Shown here piece after piece: positions 15,453 to 24,291 of a DNA stretch of 64,000 nucleotides; within the stretch, counting starts at the first letter, position 1; each line of letters begins with the position of its first letter. This DNA comes from Gammaproteobacteria bacterium (lineage in GTDB: Bacteria > Pseudomonadota > Gammaproteobacteria > Steroidobacterales > Foliamicaceae), in assembly GCA_009845905.1 (NCBI GenBank), contig VXYS01000004.1:396548-460547 (forward strand), read 5' to 3'. Position numbers and translations under genes: made by a program. Below the pieces are notes generated by a model that saw only the letters and a list, made by a program, of their open reading frames with translations, made no database searches and was not told where the DNA came from.

Positions 15453-17777
15453 TCAGTCAAAGCGCCACAAAAGCCGAATATCGTACAGGCGAGGCATGCC
15501 CATGAAGGCCGTTTCCACGCCGGAAAACTCCGCGGTATTGAAGCTCTGCGCGGCGCGCGCCCTGTCCGTCAGGTTGGTGCCGCCCAGACGCACTTCCCAG
15601 CGCTCGTCGTCGCCCGAAACTGACACGAAAGCGTTGATGTAGGTCGCCGCGGCGACGGCGAGGTTCGGGGAGTCCGTCGATTCATTGGCGTGGCCGCCCT
15701 TGTAGGCGATATCGACGTGCACCGTCGCCGCGACGTTCGGGGTGAGCTGGTCCGACCAGGTCATGCCCAGGAAGCCGGTCCACTCGGGCGCATTCGGCAG
15801 GCGCCGATCGCTGACGTCGGTGAGCATGCCGAGAACGAGTATCTCGAATTCCTCGTATTCCGCGTTCAGATAGCCGAGCGAAGCGTCGATCGAAAGACGG
15901 TCGTTGGGCCGGTAGGACATCACGCCCTCCACGCCGTGAATCTTCGCCGACGCCGCGTTGGTGAACAGGCTGACGAACTGCCCGGTCACGGGGTCCTGGC
16001 CGAAGCCGTTCAACTGCAAGTCCTTGTAGTCGTTGTAGAAATACGCTGCCGACCAGGTGAAACGGTTGTCCGCGCCCCGGCCCTTTAAGCCCGCCTCGTA
16101 GGTCCAGACGGTCTCCGGGTCGAACGGCTTGAACTCGCTGCTGGCAAACGTCCGCCCCGGGAAACCGCCGCTCTTGAAGCCGCGCGAAATGGACCCGTAG
16201 ACCGTGAGGCCGTCGTTCGGCTGGTACGAAAGCACCGCGCGCGGGGTGACCGCGCTCCAGTCCTGCTCGTCCTGCAGGTTCTCGCCGGGAAACCCGGCGC
16301 CGGCCAGAAACGGCGGCCGATCCAGGCTCAAGGAGAGCGTCGGGTCAAAGAAGAATTCGCCGCGCCGGGTGACCTCTTTCTCGTCGTTGGTGTAGCGCGC
16401 GCCGATCTCGAAGCTGGTCGTATCCGTAATGGGAAAGGTGATGTCGGCAAACACGGCCATCGAGCTCGTACGCTGGTCGCTTTCGCCGTATCCGCCGGAT
16501 GGGACGCCGACACTGATGATCGGGAAATAGAACCCGAGGAACTGGAACGATGCCGACGCGTCGTCGAATCCCGCCAGCACGACGTCGTCGTCATTGAACA
16601 GGTATACGCCGCCCGTGAACGACAGGCCGCTGTCGCGCTCCAGCGCGAACCGCAGCTCCGTGGAAAACTGGTCGTCGTCTTCATAAACGGGAATGTCGAG
16701 CACCGGAAATGGCGTGCTGTCGGCATCCAGGATGAAATCCCAGGAGAGCTTGCGGTAGGCGGTGATGCTTTCCAGGTACCAGTCGTCGCTGAACTGCCAC
16801 TTGATCTTGAACGAGGCGCCGTGCGTCGTCAGGTCGGCAAAGGTGTTCGCCGTGCCTTCCACGACATAGGGCGAACCGAACGCTTCCTCCGTCGGCAGGT
16901 AGGTCCTCGGGGTGAACGGAGCGCCTACCGGGTCCTCGAACAGCGTGAGCGGGGTTTTCCGGATCGGTGTAAGCGAGCGGTCCGGACGCTCGAATTTCCC
17001 TTCGACGCGCAGTGAGAAACTCAGGCTGTCGCTCGCCTCGAAATCCAGTCCGGACCGGAACGACAGCGTGTCGGTGTCGCCGTCGGTGCCGCCGAGCACC
17101 GCGTTCTCGGAATGCCCGTCGCGCTGTATGCCGGAGACGGCGATCTTGCCTTTCCAACGGCCGTCGCCGCTCAACGGTCCGCTTATGCGGCCGTTGTAGA
17201 TCCTCGTGGCGAGATTGCCGGCGCCGACCTCCGCGAACGCTTCAACTTGGTCGGACGGCGCGCGGGTGATCAGCTTGACGGCGCCCCCGGGGGAGTTTCG
17301 CCCGTACAGCGTTCCCTGCGGTCCGCGCAGGACCTCGACGCGCTCGATGTCAAACAGTTCCACGAAGGCGGCCTGGGTGCGCGCGACGTAGACGTCATCG
17401 ATATAGACGCCCACGCCCGGCTCGACAAACGGCAGGGAGTCATTCTGGCCGATGCCGCGCAGATAGACCGCGGCATTCGAGGAATCGCTTCTCTGAAAGT
17501 GAAAATTCGGGACCGCGTACTGCACCTGGCGCATGTCGGTCGCCTGCAGGTCGCGAAGCTGGCGCTCGCTGAAGGCCGAAACCGAACCGGGCACGCTCCA
17601 CAGCGACTCCTCCCTGCGCCGCGCCGTGACGATGATCTCGTCGATTACGTTGGCCTGCCTGTCGCTGGCCGCCTCCTGGGCGAGAGCGGTACTGCTGAAG
17701 TCGAAAAATGCCAGGACTGCGACAACGCTTGCGAGGGCAACGGGCCGGATTCGGCGAACTGTCTTGTTGGGCCACAT
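15453..17777 (-). CDS. TonB-dependent receptor 1
   Basis: A 774-residue outer-membrane receptor: signal peptide (MWPNKTVRRIRPVALASVVA ... TALA), a TonB box-like IDEIIVTARRR, a plug domain with RGIGQNDSLPF and VLRGPQGTLYGRNSPGGAV, and a beta-barrel ending in DIRLLWRFD. This is the large FecA/SusC-unrelated class common in heterotrophic proteobacteria. The ATG at 17777 is chosen over an upstream ATG because it opens directly into the signal peptide and follows GGAG. It heads an operon with the esterase and Fe-ADH, and is divergent from the AraC-type regulator, which probably controls it through the palindrome at 17799. Confidence 0.93.
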   Translation of the reverse strand: MWPNKTVRRIRPVALASVVAVLAFFDFSSTALAQEAASDRQANVIDEIIVTARRREESLWSVPGSVSAFSERQLRDLQATDMRQVQYAVPNFHFQRSDSSNAAVYLRGIGQNDSLPFVEPGVGVYIDDVYVARTQAAFVELFDIERVEVLRGPQGTLYGRNSPGGAVKLITRAPSDQVEAFAEVGAGNLATRIYNGRISGPLSGDGRWKGKIAVSGIQRDGHSENAVLGGTDGDTDTLSFRSGLDFEASDSLSFSLRVEGKFERPDRSLTPIRKTPLTLFEDPVGAPFTPRTYLPTEEAFGSPYVVEGTANTFADLTTHGASFKIKWQFSDDWYLESITAYRKLSWDFILDADSTPFPVLDIPVYEDDDQFSTELRFALERDSGLSFTGGVYLFNDDDVVLAGFDDASASFQFLGFYFPIISVGVPSGGYGESDQRTSSMAVFADITFPITDTTSFEIGARYTNDEKEVTRRGEFFFDPTLSLSLDRPPFLAGAGFPGENLQDEQDWSAVTPRAVLSYQPNDGLTVYGSISRGFKSGGFPGRTFASSEFKPFDPETVWTYEAGLKGRGADNRFTWSAAYFYNDYKDLQLNGFGQDPVTGQFVSLFTNAASAKIHGVEGVMSYRPNDRLSIDASLGYLNAEYEEFEILVLGMLTDVSDRRLPNAPEWTGFLGMTWSDQLTPNVAATVHVDIAYKGGHANESTDSPNLAVAAATYINAFVSVSGDDERWEVRLGGTNLTDRARAAQSFNTAEFSGVETAFMGMPRLYDIRLLWRFD

Positions 17778-17798
17778 GGTGCGATTACTCCATTTGTA

Positions 17799-17812
17799 GC
17801 TGTATATACAGC
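17799..17812. promoter_or_regulatory. 14-bp perfect palindrome upstream of TonB receptor 1
   Basis: GCTGTATATACAGC reads identically on both strands. It lies 22 bases from the receptor start and about 105 bases from the divergent AraC-type gene, the right place for an operator in the shared promoter region. Which protein binds it is not shown; AraC proteins more often use direct repeats. Confidence 0.5.
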
Positions 17813-17917
17813 GAATCGAATATTCCCCAATCCGTATTTGACGATTGCCCGAGGCGGGCCGCAATGACAAAGCAGGACATCTGAGAGGGACAATTGTGGC
17901 CACCGGCGTGGTACTGT

Positions 17918-19009
17918 ATGGACATGCCGAATAACAGCCCTCCCGTGCGTTCGGCGAACGGTCCGGGCATTCCGTTCGTGGACGATTCCCTGTTCGAACC
18001 GCTGTCGAGAGCGGCCTCGACCAGCGGCATCGACCTGGCCGCCGTGCTGCGGGAAATTCGGCGCCGGCCGCCCGGCGGGAACGGCGAACCGGAGCCCGTC
18101 CTGGTCTCCGACTACTTCCGGCTCCTCGGGAAACTGGCCAACCTGACCAGCGACGAGACGGTGCTGATGTCGAAGCGGCCGCTGTTGCCGGGCGCGTTCC
18201 ATTTCGTGATGTCGCAGGCGGCCGGCTCGAAACGCTTCGACGGCATGCTGCGCAAGATTGCGAACGGCTTCAACCTGTTGCACGGCCGCGTCTACAACCA
18301 CGTGATGACGCAGGGCGACAAGCTGATCTACGCCGTCGACAACAAGGACTTTCCCACCCCGTTCGAGTTGACAGCCCGCCAGTTGCACAGTTTTCTCGAG
18401 TGCATCGTGATCCTCATGCACACGCTATACGGCATTTGCGCGGGCGCCGAAATCGATTCCTACCTGTTGAAGGTCACGACCAAACGGCGCCTGGGAAAAT
18501 CGCGCGAACACGCGGGCAACCGGCTCAACCAGCTCGCCTACTGGGGCGTCCCGATCGCCTACGGAAGCAGGAATTACGCGCTGATCTACGACTACTCCGT
18601 CGCCGCCCTGCCGGTGAAGCTGCGGCCTGCCGACCTGCCCCGGCCGAACGCGATCTTCGGAGAAGTGGCCCGGCTGATCGAGAGCAATCTCAGGGTTTCG
18701 CCCGCGAACGTGCCGATCGTGGACCGGGTCGTCGACCTGATCCTGACGCAGACCGTGTCCGCCAATGAGCTGGCAATGCAGCTCAACCTCAGCGCCAGGA
18801 CCTTGCGGCGCCGCCTGGCGGAGTCGAACACGTCGTTTCAGGAAGTCAGGCGCATGGCCCTGAACGCGCGCGCAAAGCGATTGTTGTCCCAGGATCTCCT
18901 CGCCGGCGAAGTCGCCGAAGAGCTCGACTATTCGGACGAGCGGAGCTTTCGGCGCGCGTTCATCCGCTGGAACCGGGTCTCGCCTTCGAAGTGGCGCGCC
19001 GGATCATGA
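17918..19009 (+). CDS. AraC-family transcriptional regulator
   Basis: About 363 residues: an N-terminal ligand domain of the Arabinose_bd type (the FHFVMSQAAGS segment and following helices) and a C-terminal AraC DNA-binding domain with two helix-turn-helices (SANELAMQLNLSARTLRRRL and AGEVAEELDYSDERSFRRAF). Members of this subgroup (OruR/ArgR-like) usually sense a substrate and switch on a neighbouring catabolic operon. It is divergent from the TonB receptor operon and 13 bases upstream of an alpha/beta-hydrolase. ATGs at 17918 and 17924 are both possible. Confidence 0.88.
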   Translation: MDMPNNSPPVRSANGPGIPFVDDSLFEPLSRAASTSGIDLAAVLREIRRRPPGGNGEPEPVLVSDYFRLLGKLANLTSDETVLMSKRPLLPGAFHFVMSQAAGSKRFDGMLRKIANGFNLLHGRVYNHVMTQGDKLIYAVDNKDFPTPFELTARQLHSFLECIVILMHTLYGICAGAEIDSYLLKVTTKRRLGKSREHAGNRLNQLAYWGVPIAYGSRNYALIYDYSVAALPVKLRPADLPRPNAIFGEVARLIESNLRVSPANVPIVDRVVDLILTQTVSANELAMQLNLSARTLRRRLAESNTSFQEVRRMALNARAKRLLSQDLLAGEVAEELDYSDERSFRRAFIRWNRVSPSKWRAGS

Positions 19010-19022
19010 GGTTGTCGGGTTC

Positions 19023-19874
19023 ATGAACGGGCATTTCTACGAGAGCCGTTGCGGTCTGAAGTTCTTTTATCGCGACTCTCCCGCCTCAACTGACTCTGGG
19101 CTGGCGCCGGTGGTGTGCCTGCACGGTCTCACCCGCAACAGCGAGGACTTCGTGGAACTCGCCGGGCACCTCAGGCCTTCCCGGCGCGTCCTGGCCCTCG
19201 ACTTCCGGGGAAGGGGCCGTTCCGATTTCGACCCGGACTACCGCAACTACTTTCCGACCACGTATGCGAACGATGTCGTCGAGTGGCTGGACCACCAGGG
19301 AATCGAGTCGGCGGTCTTCTGCGGTACCTCGCTGGGCGGCATCGTGACGATGGTCCTGGCCGAGCAGGCGCCGGAGCTGTTCGCGGGCGCCATCATCAAC
19401 GACATCGGTCCGGAAGTCTCGATGGTCGGCATTCTGAGGATCGCCCAGTACGTCGGCAAGCTGAAGCCGGCGGAGAACTGGGACGACGCGATCGCCAACA
19501 CGAAAATCATGTTCGAAGTCGCCTTTCCCGACGCCGATGCCGCCACCTGGGACCTGATTGCCGGGCGCACCTACCGCATCGGCGCCGACGGCAAGCCGGT
19601 CCTGAAATCCGATCCCAATATCGGCAAGGCGTTCCAGGAGCTCGGCGGCTCGCCCGCGGACCCCTGGGGCCTGTTCGAGAAACTCGGGAAGTTCCCCCTG
19701 CTCGCCCTGCGCGGCGAGACCTCGGACCTGTTGGCTCCCGAGACGCTCGTCGAAATGGCGGAGCGGGTCCCGCCCCTGGTCACCTGCACAGTCGCCAACC
19801 GCGGCCACGCACCCTGGCTCAACGAGCCCGACGCTTTGGCCGCCATCGATTCCTTCCTGGCGTCGGTTCCCTAG
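19023..19874 (+). CDS. Alpha/beta-hydrolase
   Basis: A 283-residue hydrolase of the meta-cleavage-product/epoxide hydrolase-like type: oxyanion segment VVCLHGLTRNSEDF, DFRGRGRSDFDP, nucleophile CGTSLGGIV (Ser in GTSLGG) and catalytic His in NRGHAPWLNEP. No signal peptide. It follows the AraC regulator by 13 bases and precedes the second SUMF1-fold gene, probably in one transcript. The substrate is not apparent. Confidence 0.88.
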   Translation: MNGHFYESRCGLKFFYRDSPASTDSGLAPVVCLHGLTRNSEDFVELAGHLRPSRRVLALDFRGRGRSDFDPDYRNYFPTTYANDVVEWLDHQGIESAVFCGTSLGGIVTMVLAEQAPELFAGAIINDIGPEVSMVGILRIAQYVGKLKPAENWDDAIANTKIMFEVAFPDADAATWDLIAGRTYRIGADGKPVLKSDPNIGKAFQELGGSPADPWGLFEKLGKFPLLALRGETSDLLAPETLVEMAERVPPLVTCTVANRGHAPWLNEPDALAAIDSFLASVP

Positions 19875-19936
19875 CAGAAATACGGCAAAATCCAACTTCC
19901 GGAATAGAGCGGTTGGGGTACTCAATGGAGGTAAAC

Positions 19937-20869
19937 ATGCGATTCACAGGCGCGTTTCTTGCGGTGGCTATGTGTTTTTCGGCAGCGCAGGCAGGCGCTC
20001 AGGACGTCGGCGAGGCGTTTCAGGACTGCGACCACTGCCCCGAAATGATGGTCATTCCATCGGGGACGGCTGTGCTCGGCTCGGAGCCCTGGGACCAGGA
20101 CCGCAAGGGAAACGAAGGCTTCACTCGCGAGGTCAGCATCGTGTACAAGCTGGCCGTTTCGAAATACGAGACCACGCGGGCGCAGTTCCGCACCTTCGTC
20201 GAAGCAACGGGTTACCAAACCACCTACCAGGAGCCCCGCGTGGGCTGCAACACGTGGACCCATGACCGCGTGATCGGCTACGTCCTCGATCACAACTGGG
20301 ACACGCCCGGCCACGACCAGCGCGAAGATCATCCGGCAATCTGCCTGAGCGTCGAAGATGCGGCCGCCTATGTCGCCTGGCTTGCGGAAGCTACGGGCAG
20401 ACCGTACCGGATGCTGTCTTCAACGGAGTTCGAGTACGCCACGCGCGCCGGCACGCGTGGGCCGTGGTTCTGGGGCACGACGAACAGCGACGCCTGCGAA
20501 TACGCGAACGTGGCGGACGATACATTTCGCCGGCTGTACGACTACGCGCCGGTTTTCGCTTGCGACGACGGCTACGAGCGGACCGCGCCCGTCGGCTCGT
20601 TCAAGCCCAATCCCTGGGGGCTGTACGACATGCTGGGAAATGCCTGGGAGTGGACGGAAGACTGCACCCATGACGACATGACGGGCGTGCCCACCGATGG
20701 CCGTGCGTGGCTCGAGGAAGACGACGGCCGGTGCGAGTGGCGCGTGCCGAGGGGCGGAGCATGGGTCTCCGGCACCGACTGGGTGCGCGCCGCCGCCCAA
20801 TCCAACGACCACTACTACTACCACAGCCAGCTGATCGGCTTTCGCGTGGCCCTGACGCTGGAAGACTAG
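19937..20869 (+). CDS. Exported SUMF1-fold protein 2
   Basis: A 310-residue protein: signal peptide (MRFTGAFLAVAMCFSAAQAGA), then the SUMF1 fold with CPEMMVIPSG, SSTEFEYATRAG, GLYDMLGNAWEWTED and RGGAWVSGTDWVRAAAQ ... IGFRVALT. As in its two relatives here, the paired active-site cysteines of formylglycine-generating enzymes are absent after GGAW. The ATG at 19937 is preferred because GGAGG lies 6 bases before it; an ATG four codons earlier overlaps that site. Role unknown; it may bind or modify an exported partner. Confidence 0.85.
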   Translation: MRFTGAFLAVAMCFSAAQAGAQDVGEAFQDCDHCPEMMVIPSGTAVLGSEPWDQDRKGNEGFTREVSIVYKLAVSKYETTRAQFRTFVEATGYQTTYQEPRVGCNTWTHDRVIGYVLDHNWDTPGHDQREDHPAICLSVEDAAAYVAWLAEATGRPYRMLSSTEFEYATRAGTRGPWFWGTTNSDACEYANVADDTFRRLYDYAPVFACDDGYERTAPVGSFKPNPWGLYDMLGNAWEWTEDCTHDDMTGVPTDGRAWLEEDDGRCEWRVPRGGAWVSGTDWVRAAAQSNDHYYYHSQLIGFRVALTLED

Positions 20870-20885
20870 CCGGCGGGATCGGCGT

Positions 20886-21449
20886 TCAGGGGCTCTGCGC
20901 GCCCTCCAGTTCGTACAGGACGATGAGGTTGCCGTCCCAATCGTGGAACCCCGTTTCGATTCCAACCTCCTGATCGACCGTAATTAGCGTTTTCTCGCGC
21001 AGCATGCTCAGGTCCAGGCCGGGCAAGGCGGCCCGGATCGCGTCCAGCCGGCCATTCGCGTTGATCACCACGGCGCCCCGGCGGATGCGGTCCTGCTCGT
21101 CCGGCAGCAGCCCGGGCACTTCGTAGATCCCCAGCGTGCGCGACTGCTCCGACCCTGCGTTCAGCGTCGCGAACCGCGTGGGGGCCGTGTTGGGAACATT
21201 GAAAAGGTCGTAAGACAATGAATCGGAGTCCGGCGTATTCTCGGTATCGATCTCCATCCCGAACAGATCGATCCAGAGCGTGTACGCCCGCTCCAGGTCC
21301 GAAACCACGATATTGCCGCGCCTGAAAAGAACGCCGTCATACACCGCCTCGCTTGGAGGCCCAGCGCCATCAGCGTCCTGATTCTCGATGGCGTCGGGCG
21401 AGCACGCGGCCAACAACAGGACCAGGGTGCCGAAAGTTGCGCTTCGCAT
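20886..21449 (-). CDS. VOC (glyoxalase-fold) lipoprotein
   Basis: A 187-residue protein with a lipoprotein signal peptide (TLVLLLAACSPD, lipid Cys17) followed by one glyoxalase/bleomycin-resistance-type fold: GNIVVSDLERAYTLWIDLFGMEI and, near the end, IETGFHDWDGNLIVLYE. Metal ligands are not all obvious. VOC proteins anchored in the envelope are rare; the fold normally acts as a cytoplasmic metalloenzyme. The frame continues far upstream through the desaturase gene, but only the ATG at 21449 gives a lipobox. Confidence 0.78.
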   Translation of the reverse strand: MRSATFGTLVLLLAACSPDAIENQDADGAGPPSEAVYDGVLFRRGNIVVSDLERAYTLWIDLFGMEIDTENTPDSDSLSYDLFNVPNTAPTRFATLNAGSEQSRTLGIYEVPGLLPDEQDRIRRGAVVINANGRLDAIRAALPGLDLSMLREKTLITVDQEVGIETGFHDWDGNLIVLYELEGAQSP

Positions 21450-21481
21450 TATGGTCCGCCCCGCGCTGGGGCACCTTCTTG

Positions 21482-22492
21482 CTAGTTCGTCGCCGCCATC
21501 GCCCGCAGGCTCCGGAACGAGACCAGCTTGCGCTGCCGGTCGTCCCATAGCGCCAGGGGCACGCACTTGAAGCTCTCCCACATCGTCAGGCGGTTGACTT
21601 GGCGCAGTTCGGGGATGTCCTTCAGGCACTCGTAGAGGCGGTAACTGGGAATGCGGCTTCTCAGATGATGAACGTGGTGGATGCCGATGTTGGCGGTGAG
21701 CCAGCGCAGCGGCGCGGGCAGGTCGTAGAACGAACTGCCCTCCAGCGCCTGTCGGCGGAAATCCCACTCTTCCTGGCCGTCCCATTCCGTTTCCTGGAAC
21801 TGGTGCTGCACGTAGAACAGCCACACGCCGATCGTGCCGGCGAACAAGACCGTCGCGAGATGCACGACGACAAAGGTTAGCGCGCCCACGACCAGCGACG
21901 CGGCAATGGCGATGGCGAGGATCGCGGCATTGGTGCTCATTACGCTGATCCAACCGTCCTTGAGGTCGCGGATCAGTTCAAGCGGCATGCGGTGTTTCAG
22001 GACGAAGATGTAGGTAGGGCCAAGTCCGAACAGCACGGCCGGGTGCCGGTAGACGCGATAGAGAAACTGCCGCCACGGCGTCAGGCTCCGGTATTCGCTG
22101 ACCGTGAGCGTGGAGATGTCGCCCGTGCCGCGCATGTCCAGGTTTCCCGACGTGGCGTGATGGCCGTCGTGCAGCCGGCGCCAGTAGGCATACGGCGTCC
22201 AGCAAAGTACCCCGATGACGCGGCCCACCCGGTTGTTCCACTTGCGGGTACGGAAGAACGAGCCGTGGCCGCAGTCGTGCTGGATCATGAACAGGCGCAC
22301 CAGGAAAACGCCCGACGGTATGGAGAGAAGCGCAAACAGCCAATGCACGTAAGCGACGCCGATCAACGCCCCCAGCCAGCAACTCAGGAACAGGAACCCG
22401 GAAACGGAGAGTTCCCACAGCGCGCGGCCCAGCTTTGCACGGCAATACTTGGACAGCCTGCCGGCCAATTGCGAGAGTTCCTGCCCACCCAT
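21482..22492 (-). CDS. Membrane fatty acid desaturase
   Basis: A 336-residue integral membrane diiron enzyme with the three histidine boxes in order: HDCGHGSFF, HDGHHATSG and, after the last membrane span, IHHVHHLRSR. Several hydrophobic segments flank them. It belongs to the DesA/omega-type acyl-lipid desaturases and would insert a double bond into membrane fatty acids. It is divergent from SUMF1 protein 3 with about 50 bases between, so promoters must overlap. Confidence 0.92.
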   Translation of the reverse strand: MGGQELSQLAGRLSKYCRAKLGRALWELSVSGFLFLSCWLGALIGVAYVHWLFALLSIPSGVFLVRLFMIQHDCGHGSFFRTRKWNNRVGRVIGVLCWTPYAYWRRLHDGHHATSGNLDMRGTGDISTLTVSEYRSLTPWRQFLYRVYRHPAVLFGLGPTYIFVLKHRMPLELIRDLKDGWISVMSTNAAILAIAIAASLVVGALTFVVVHLATVLFAGTIGVWLFYVQHQFQETEWDGQEEWDFRRQALEGSSFYDLPAPLRWLTANIGIHHVHHLRSRIPSYRLYECLKDIPELRQVNRLTMWESFKCVPLALWDDRQRKLVSFRSLRAMAATN

Positions 22493-22500
22493 CGGGGAAA

Positions 22501-22532
22501 ATGCTATCGTGCCGGACTTGGTGTTGTAAAGG
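22501..22532 (+). promoter_or_regulatory. Promoter-like conserved block (copy 1)
   Basis: The 32 bases starting ATGCTATCGTGC and ending GTTGTAAAGG match the block at 27764-27795 with only about five differences. Both contain TGCTAT(C/G)GT, an extended -10-like hexamer, and both stand just upstream of a plus-strand gene. Confidence 0.4.
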
Positions 22533-22543
22533 TGCAGGAAATT

Positions 22544-23503
22544 TTGAAGGTTTTTCTTCTGCTATTGATCGCTGTTGCAATGGCGCCGGAATCGGGCGCC
22601 GGGCAGACGGATCTTGCGGAGCCGGGCGCCACGTTCAGGGACTGCGAGGACTGTCCGGAGATGGTCGTCGTTCCGCCGGGGCGCTTTCTCATGGGGTCGC
22701 CGGACTCCGAGGCCGGCAGGATGGCGCACGAGGGCCCGCAAAGGCAGGTGACCATTTCGAAACCGATGGCGGTGTCGCGATTCGAAGTCACCGTCGGCCA
22801 GTACGCGAGATTCGTCGATGAGACGGGGCATGATTCGGGAGATGCCTGCGTGGTCTGGGCCGGCGTCGACGGGGGAAGCGTAGTTCAGGGGAAGAACTGG
22901 CAGGACCCGAATTTTCCGCAGGCTGACGACCACCCGGTGGTCTGTATTTCCTGGAACGACGCCAGGGCCTATATCGAATGGCTGGGCCGCACCACCGGCA
23001 AGCCGTACCGGTTCCTTTCCGAGTCAGAGTGGGAATACATGGCCCGCGCCGGAACCACGACGCGCTATTCCTTCGGGGACAGCGAGGAAGGGATTTGCGG
23101 CTACGCGAACGTTCCGGACCTGTCCGCCGAGCCGGTTACCCAGGGGTCGAACTGGCAATACGTGAACTGCGACGACGGCTATGGCGTGCAGTCCGCTCCG
23201 GTCGGGTCCTATGCGCCCAACGCATTCGGGCTGCATGACGTGCACGGGAACGTCTGGGAATGGACCGAAGACTGCTATCACGACAGCTTCGTTGGAGCGC
23301 CGAGCGACGGCGCGCCGCGGCTGTCGGATGAGTGCGCGACCCGCGTGGTAAAAGGCGGCAGCCTGAGCGCGCCCGCTTATCTCAGCCGTTCCGCGGTCCG
23401 CTTTTTCGGCGCTCTGGAATTTCTGCCCGAAAGCGACAAACTGCTGCTGGGCGAATTCCGCAATTTCAATCTGGGACTGCGGGTCGCCAGGAACCTGGAC
23501 TGA
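22544..23503 (+). CDS. Exported SUMF1-fold protein 3
   Basis: About 319 residues: short hydrophobic signal (KVFLLLLIAVAMAPESGAG), then DCEDCPEMVVVPPGRFLMGS, SESEWEYMARAG, GLHDVHGNVWEWTEDC and KGGSLSAPAYLSRSAVRF. The cysteine pair of true formylglycine-generating enzymes is missing here as well. The start is not certain: a TTG at 22544 has AGGAA upstream, a GTG at 22532 is also in frame. The DC-x-x-CPE opening is shared with proteins 1 and 2, so the three are paralogues kept in different surroundings. Confidence 0.82.
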   Translation: MKVFLLLLIAVAMAPESGAGQTDLAEPGATFRDCEDCPEMVVVPPGRFLMGSPDSEAGRMAHEGPQRQVTISKPMAVSRFEVTVGQYARFVDETGHDSGDACVVWAGVDGGSVVQGKNWQDPNFPQADDHPVVCISWNDARAYIEWLGRTTGKPYRFLSESEWEYMARAGTTTRYSFGDSEEGICGYANVPDLSAEPVTQGSNWQYVNCDDGYGVQSAPVGSYAPNAFGLHDVHGNVWEWTEDCYHDSFVGAPSDGAPRLSDECATRVVKGGSLSAPAYLSRSAVRFFGALEFLPESDKLLLGEFRNFNLGLRVARNLD

Positions 23504-23521
23504 AACAGTTGCGCTTAGCCG

Positions 23522-23935
23522 TCATGCCGAACGCCGGGGCGTAACCGACCAGTCTTCGCATTCGAGTCCCTTCACGCGCTGGAATTCCCGGCTGTTGGCC
23601 GTTACCAGCACCATTTTGCGGGCGCGGGCCTGTCCCGCAATCAGCAGGTCATACGGGCCTATCGGGCGCCCCGCCGCTTCAAGTTCACTTCGGATGGCGC
23701 CGGCCGTCCGGGCGTCGGACGCGTCGAAGGAGACAACCTCGAAACCGATTCGATCCAGCAACTCCAGGTTTTGATTCGCGTGCCTGCTCTTCCAGGCGCC
23801 GTAGTAGAGCTCGTACGCGACCGGTGCCGGCAGGCCGACTTCCTCCGGCTTATGGCGGCGCAGCCTTGCGAGAAGCGGTGGTGAAGAGTTGTTGAGGAGT
23901 GCGATGCAGGCATTGGTGTCAAGCAGATAGCGCAT
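23522..23935 (-). CDS. vapC: VapC-type PIN toxin
   Basis: A 137-residue PIN-domain ribonuclease: RYLLDTNACIALLNN (first Asp), VAYELYYGAW (Glu), GRPIGPYDLLIAGQAR (Asp) and LVTANSREFQRV. All four acidic positions are present. The ATG at 23935 overlaps the antitoxin stop (TGATG); a GTG one codon upstream is also possible. Typical VapC substrate is tRNA or rRNA. Confidence 0.88.
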   Translation of the reverse strand: MRYLLDTNACIALLNNSSPPLLARLRRHKPEEVGLPAPVAYELYYGAWKSRHANQNLELLDRIGFEVVSFDASDARTAGAIRSELEAAGRPIGPYDLLIAGQARARKMVLVTANSREFQRVKGLECEDWSVTPRRSA

Positions 23936-24183
23936 CACTCGAAAGCACCCTCGAGTTCCGGCTGATCGGGGAGTTCGGGTTGATCGCGCCCCGCAGCGAA
24001 GAAGTCGCTTGAGAACTTGCCGGCGATTTCATCCAGCCACTCCCAATCGGACACCAAAGGCTCGAGTATTACCGCGGAGCCCTGCCTGCGGATCCGCACT
24101 GCATCGCCGTTCATGCGAAATTCCTTGGGCAGCCGCACGGCCTGGGAGCGCCCGGACCAGAAAATTTTGGCGGTGTCGGACAT
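23935..24183 (-). CDS. vapB: VapB-type AbrB antitoxin
   Basis: An 82-residue protein with the swapped-hairpin AbrB N-terminus KIFWSGRSQAVRLPKEFRM and a polar, acidic C-terminal tail that would bind VapC. AAGGA lies 8 bases before its ATG. It is the first gene of the pair, directly behind the inverted repeat at 24203, which it probably binds to repress its own operon. Confidence 0.88.
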   Translation of the reverse strand: MSDTAKIFWSGRSQAVRLPKEFRMNGDAVRIRRQGSAVILEPLVSDWEWLDEIAGKFSSDFFAAGRDQPELPDQPELEGAFE

Positions 24184-24202
24184 CGGGAAGTTCCTTCAGC
24201 CA

Positions 24203-24229
24203 GTGATATATATCAGTGGTATATATCAC
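24203..24229. promoter_or_regulatory. VapBC operator: 10-bp perfect inverted repeat
   Basis: Arms GTGATATATA and TATATATCAC are separated by 7 bases, 19 bases upstream of vapB. The AT-rich arms stand out in GC-rich surroundings. Confidence 0.7.
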
Positions 24230-24291
24230 CAGGCGGCGGCAAACGCAAGTCCAGAATCACCCGCATACGCCGGAAATCAGTCGCTCCCGGC

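Noticed and set aside
20886..21953. 355-residue minus-strand protein spanning into the desaturase gene
   Set aside because: Only the last 187 codons (from 21449) encode a lipoprotein; the rest is a shadow of the desaturase.
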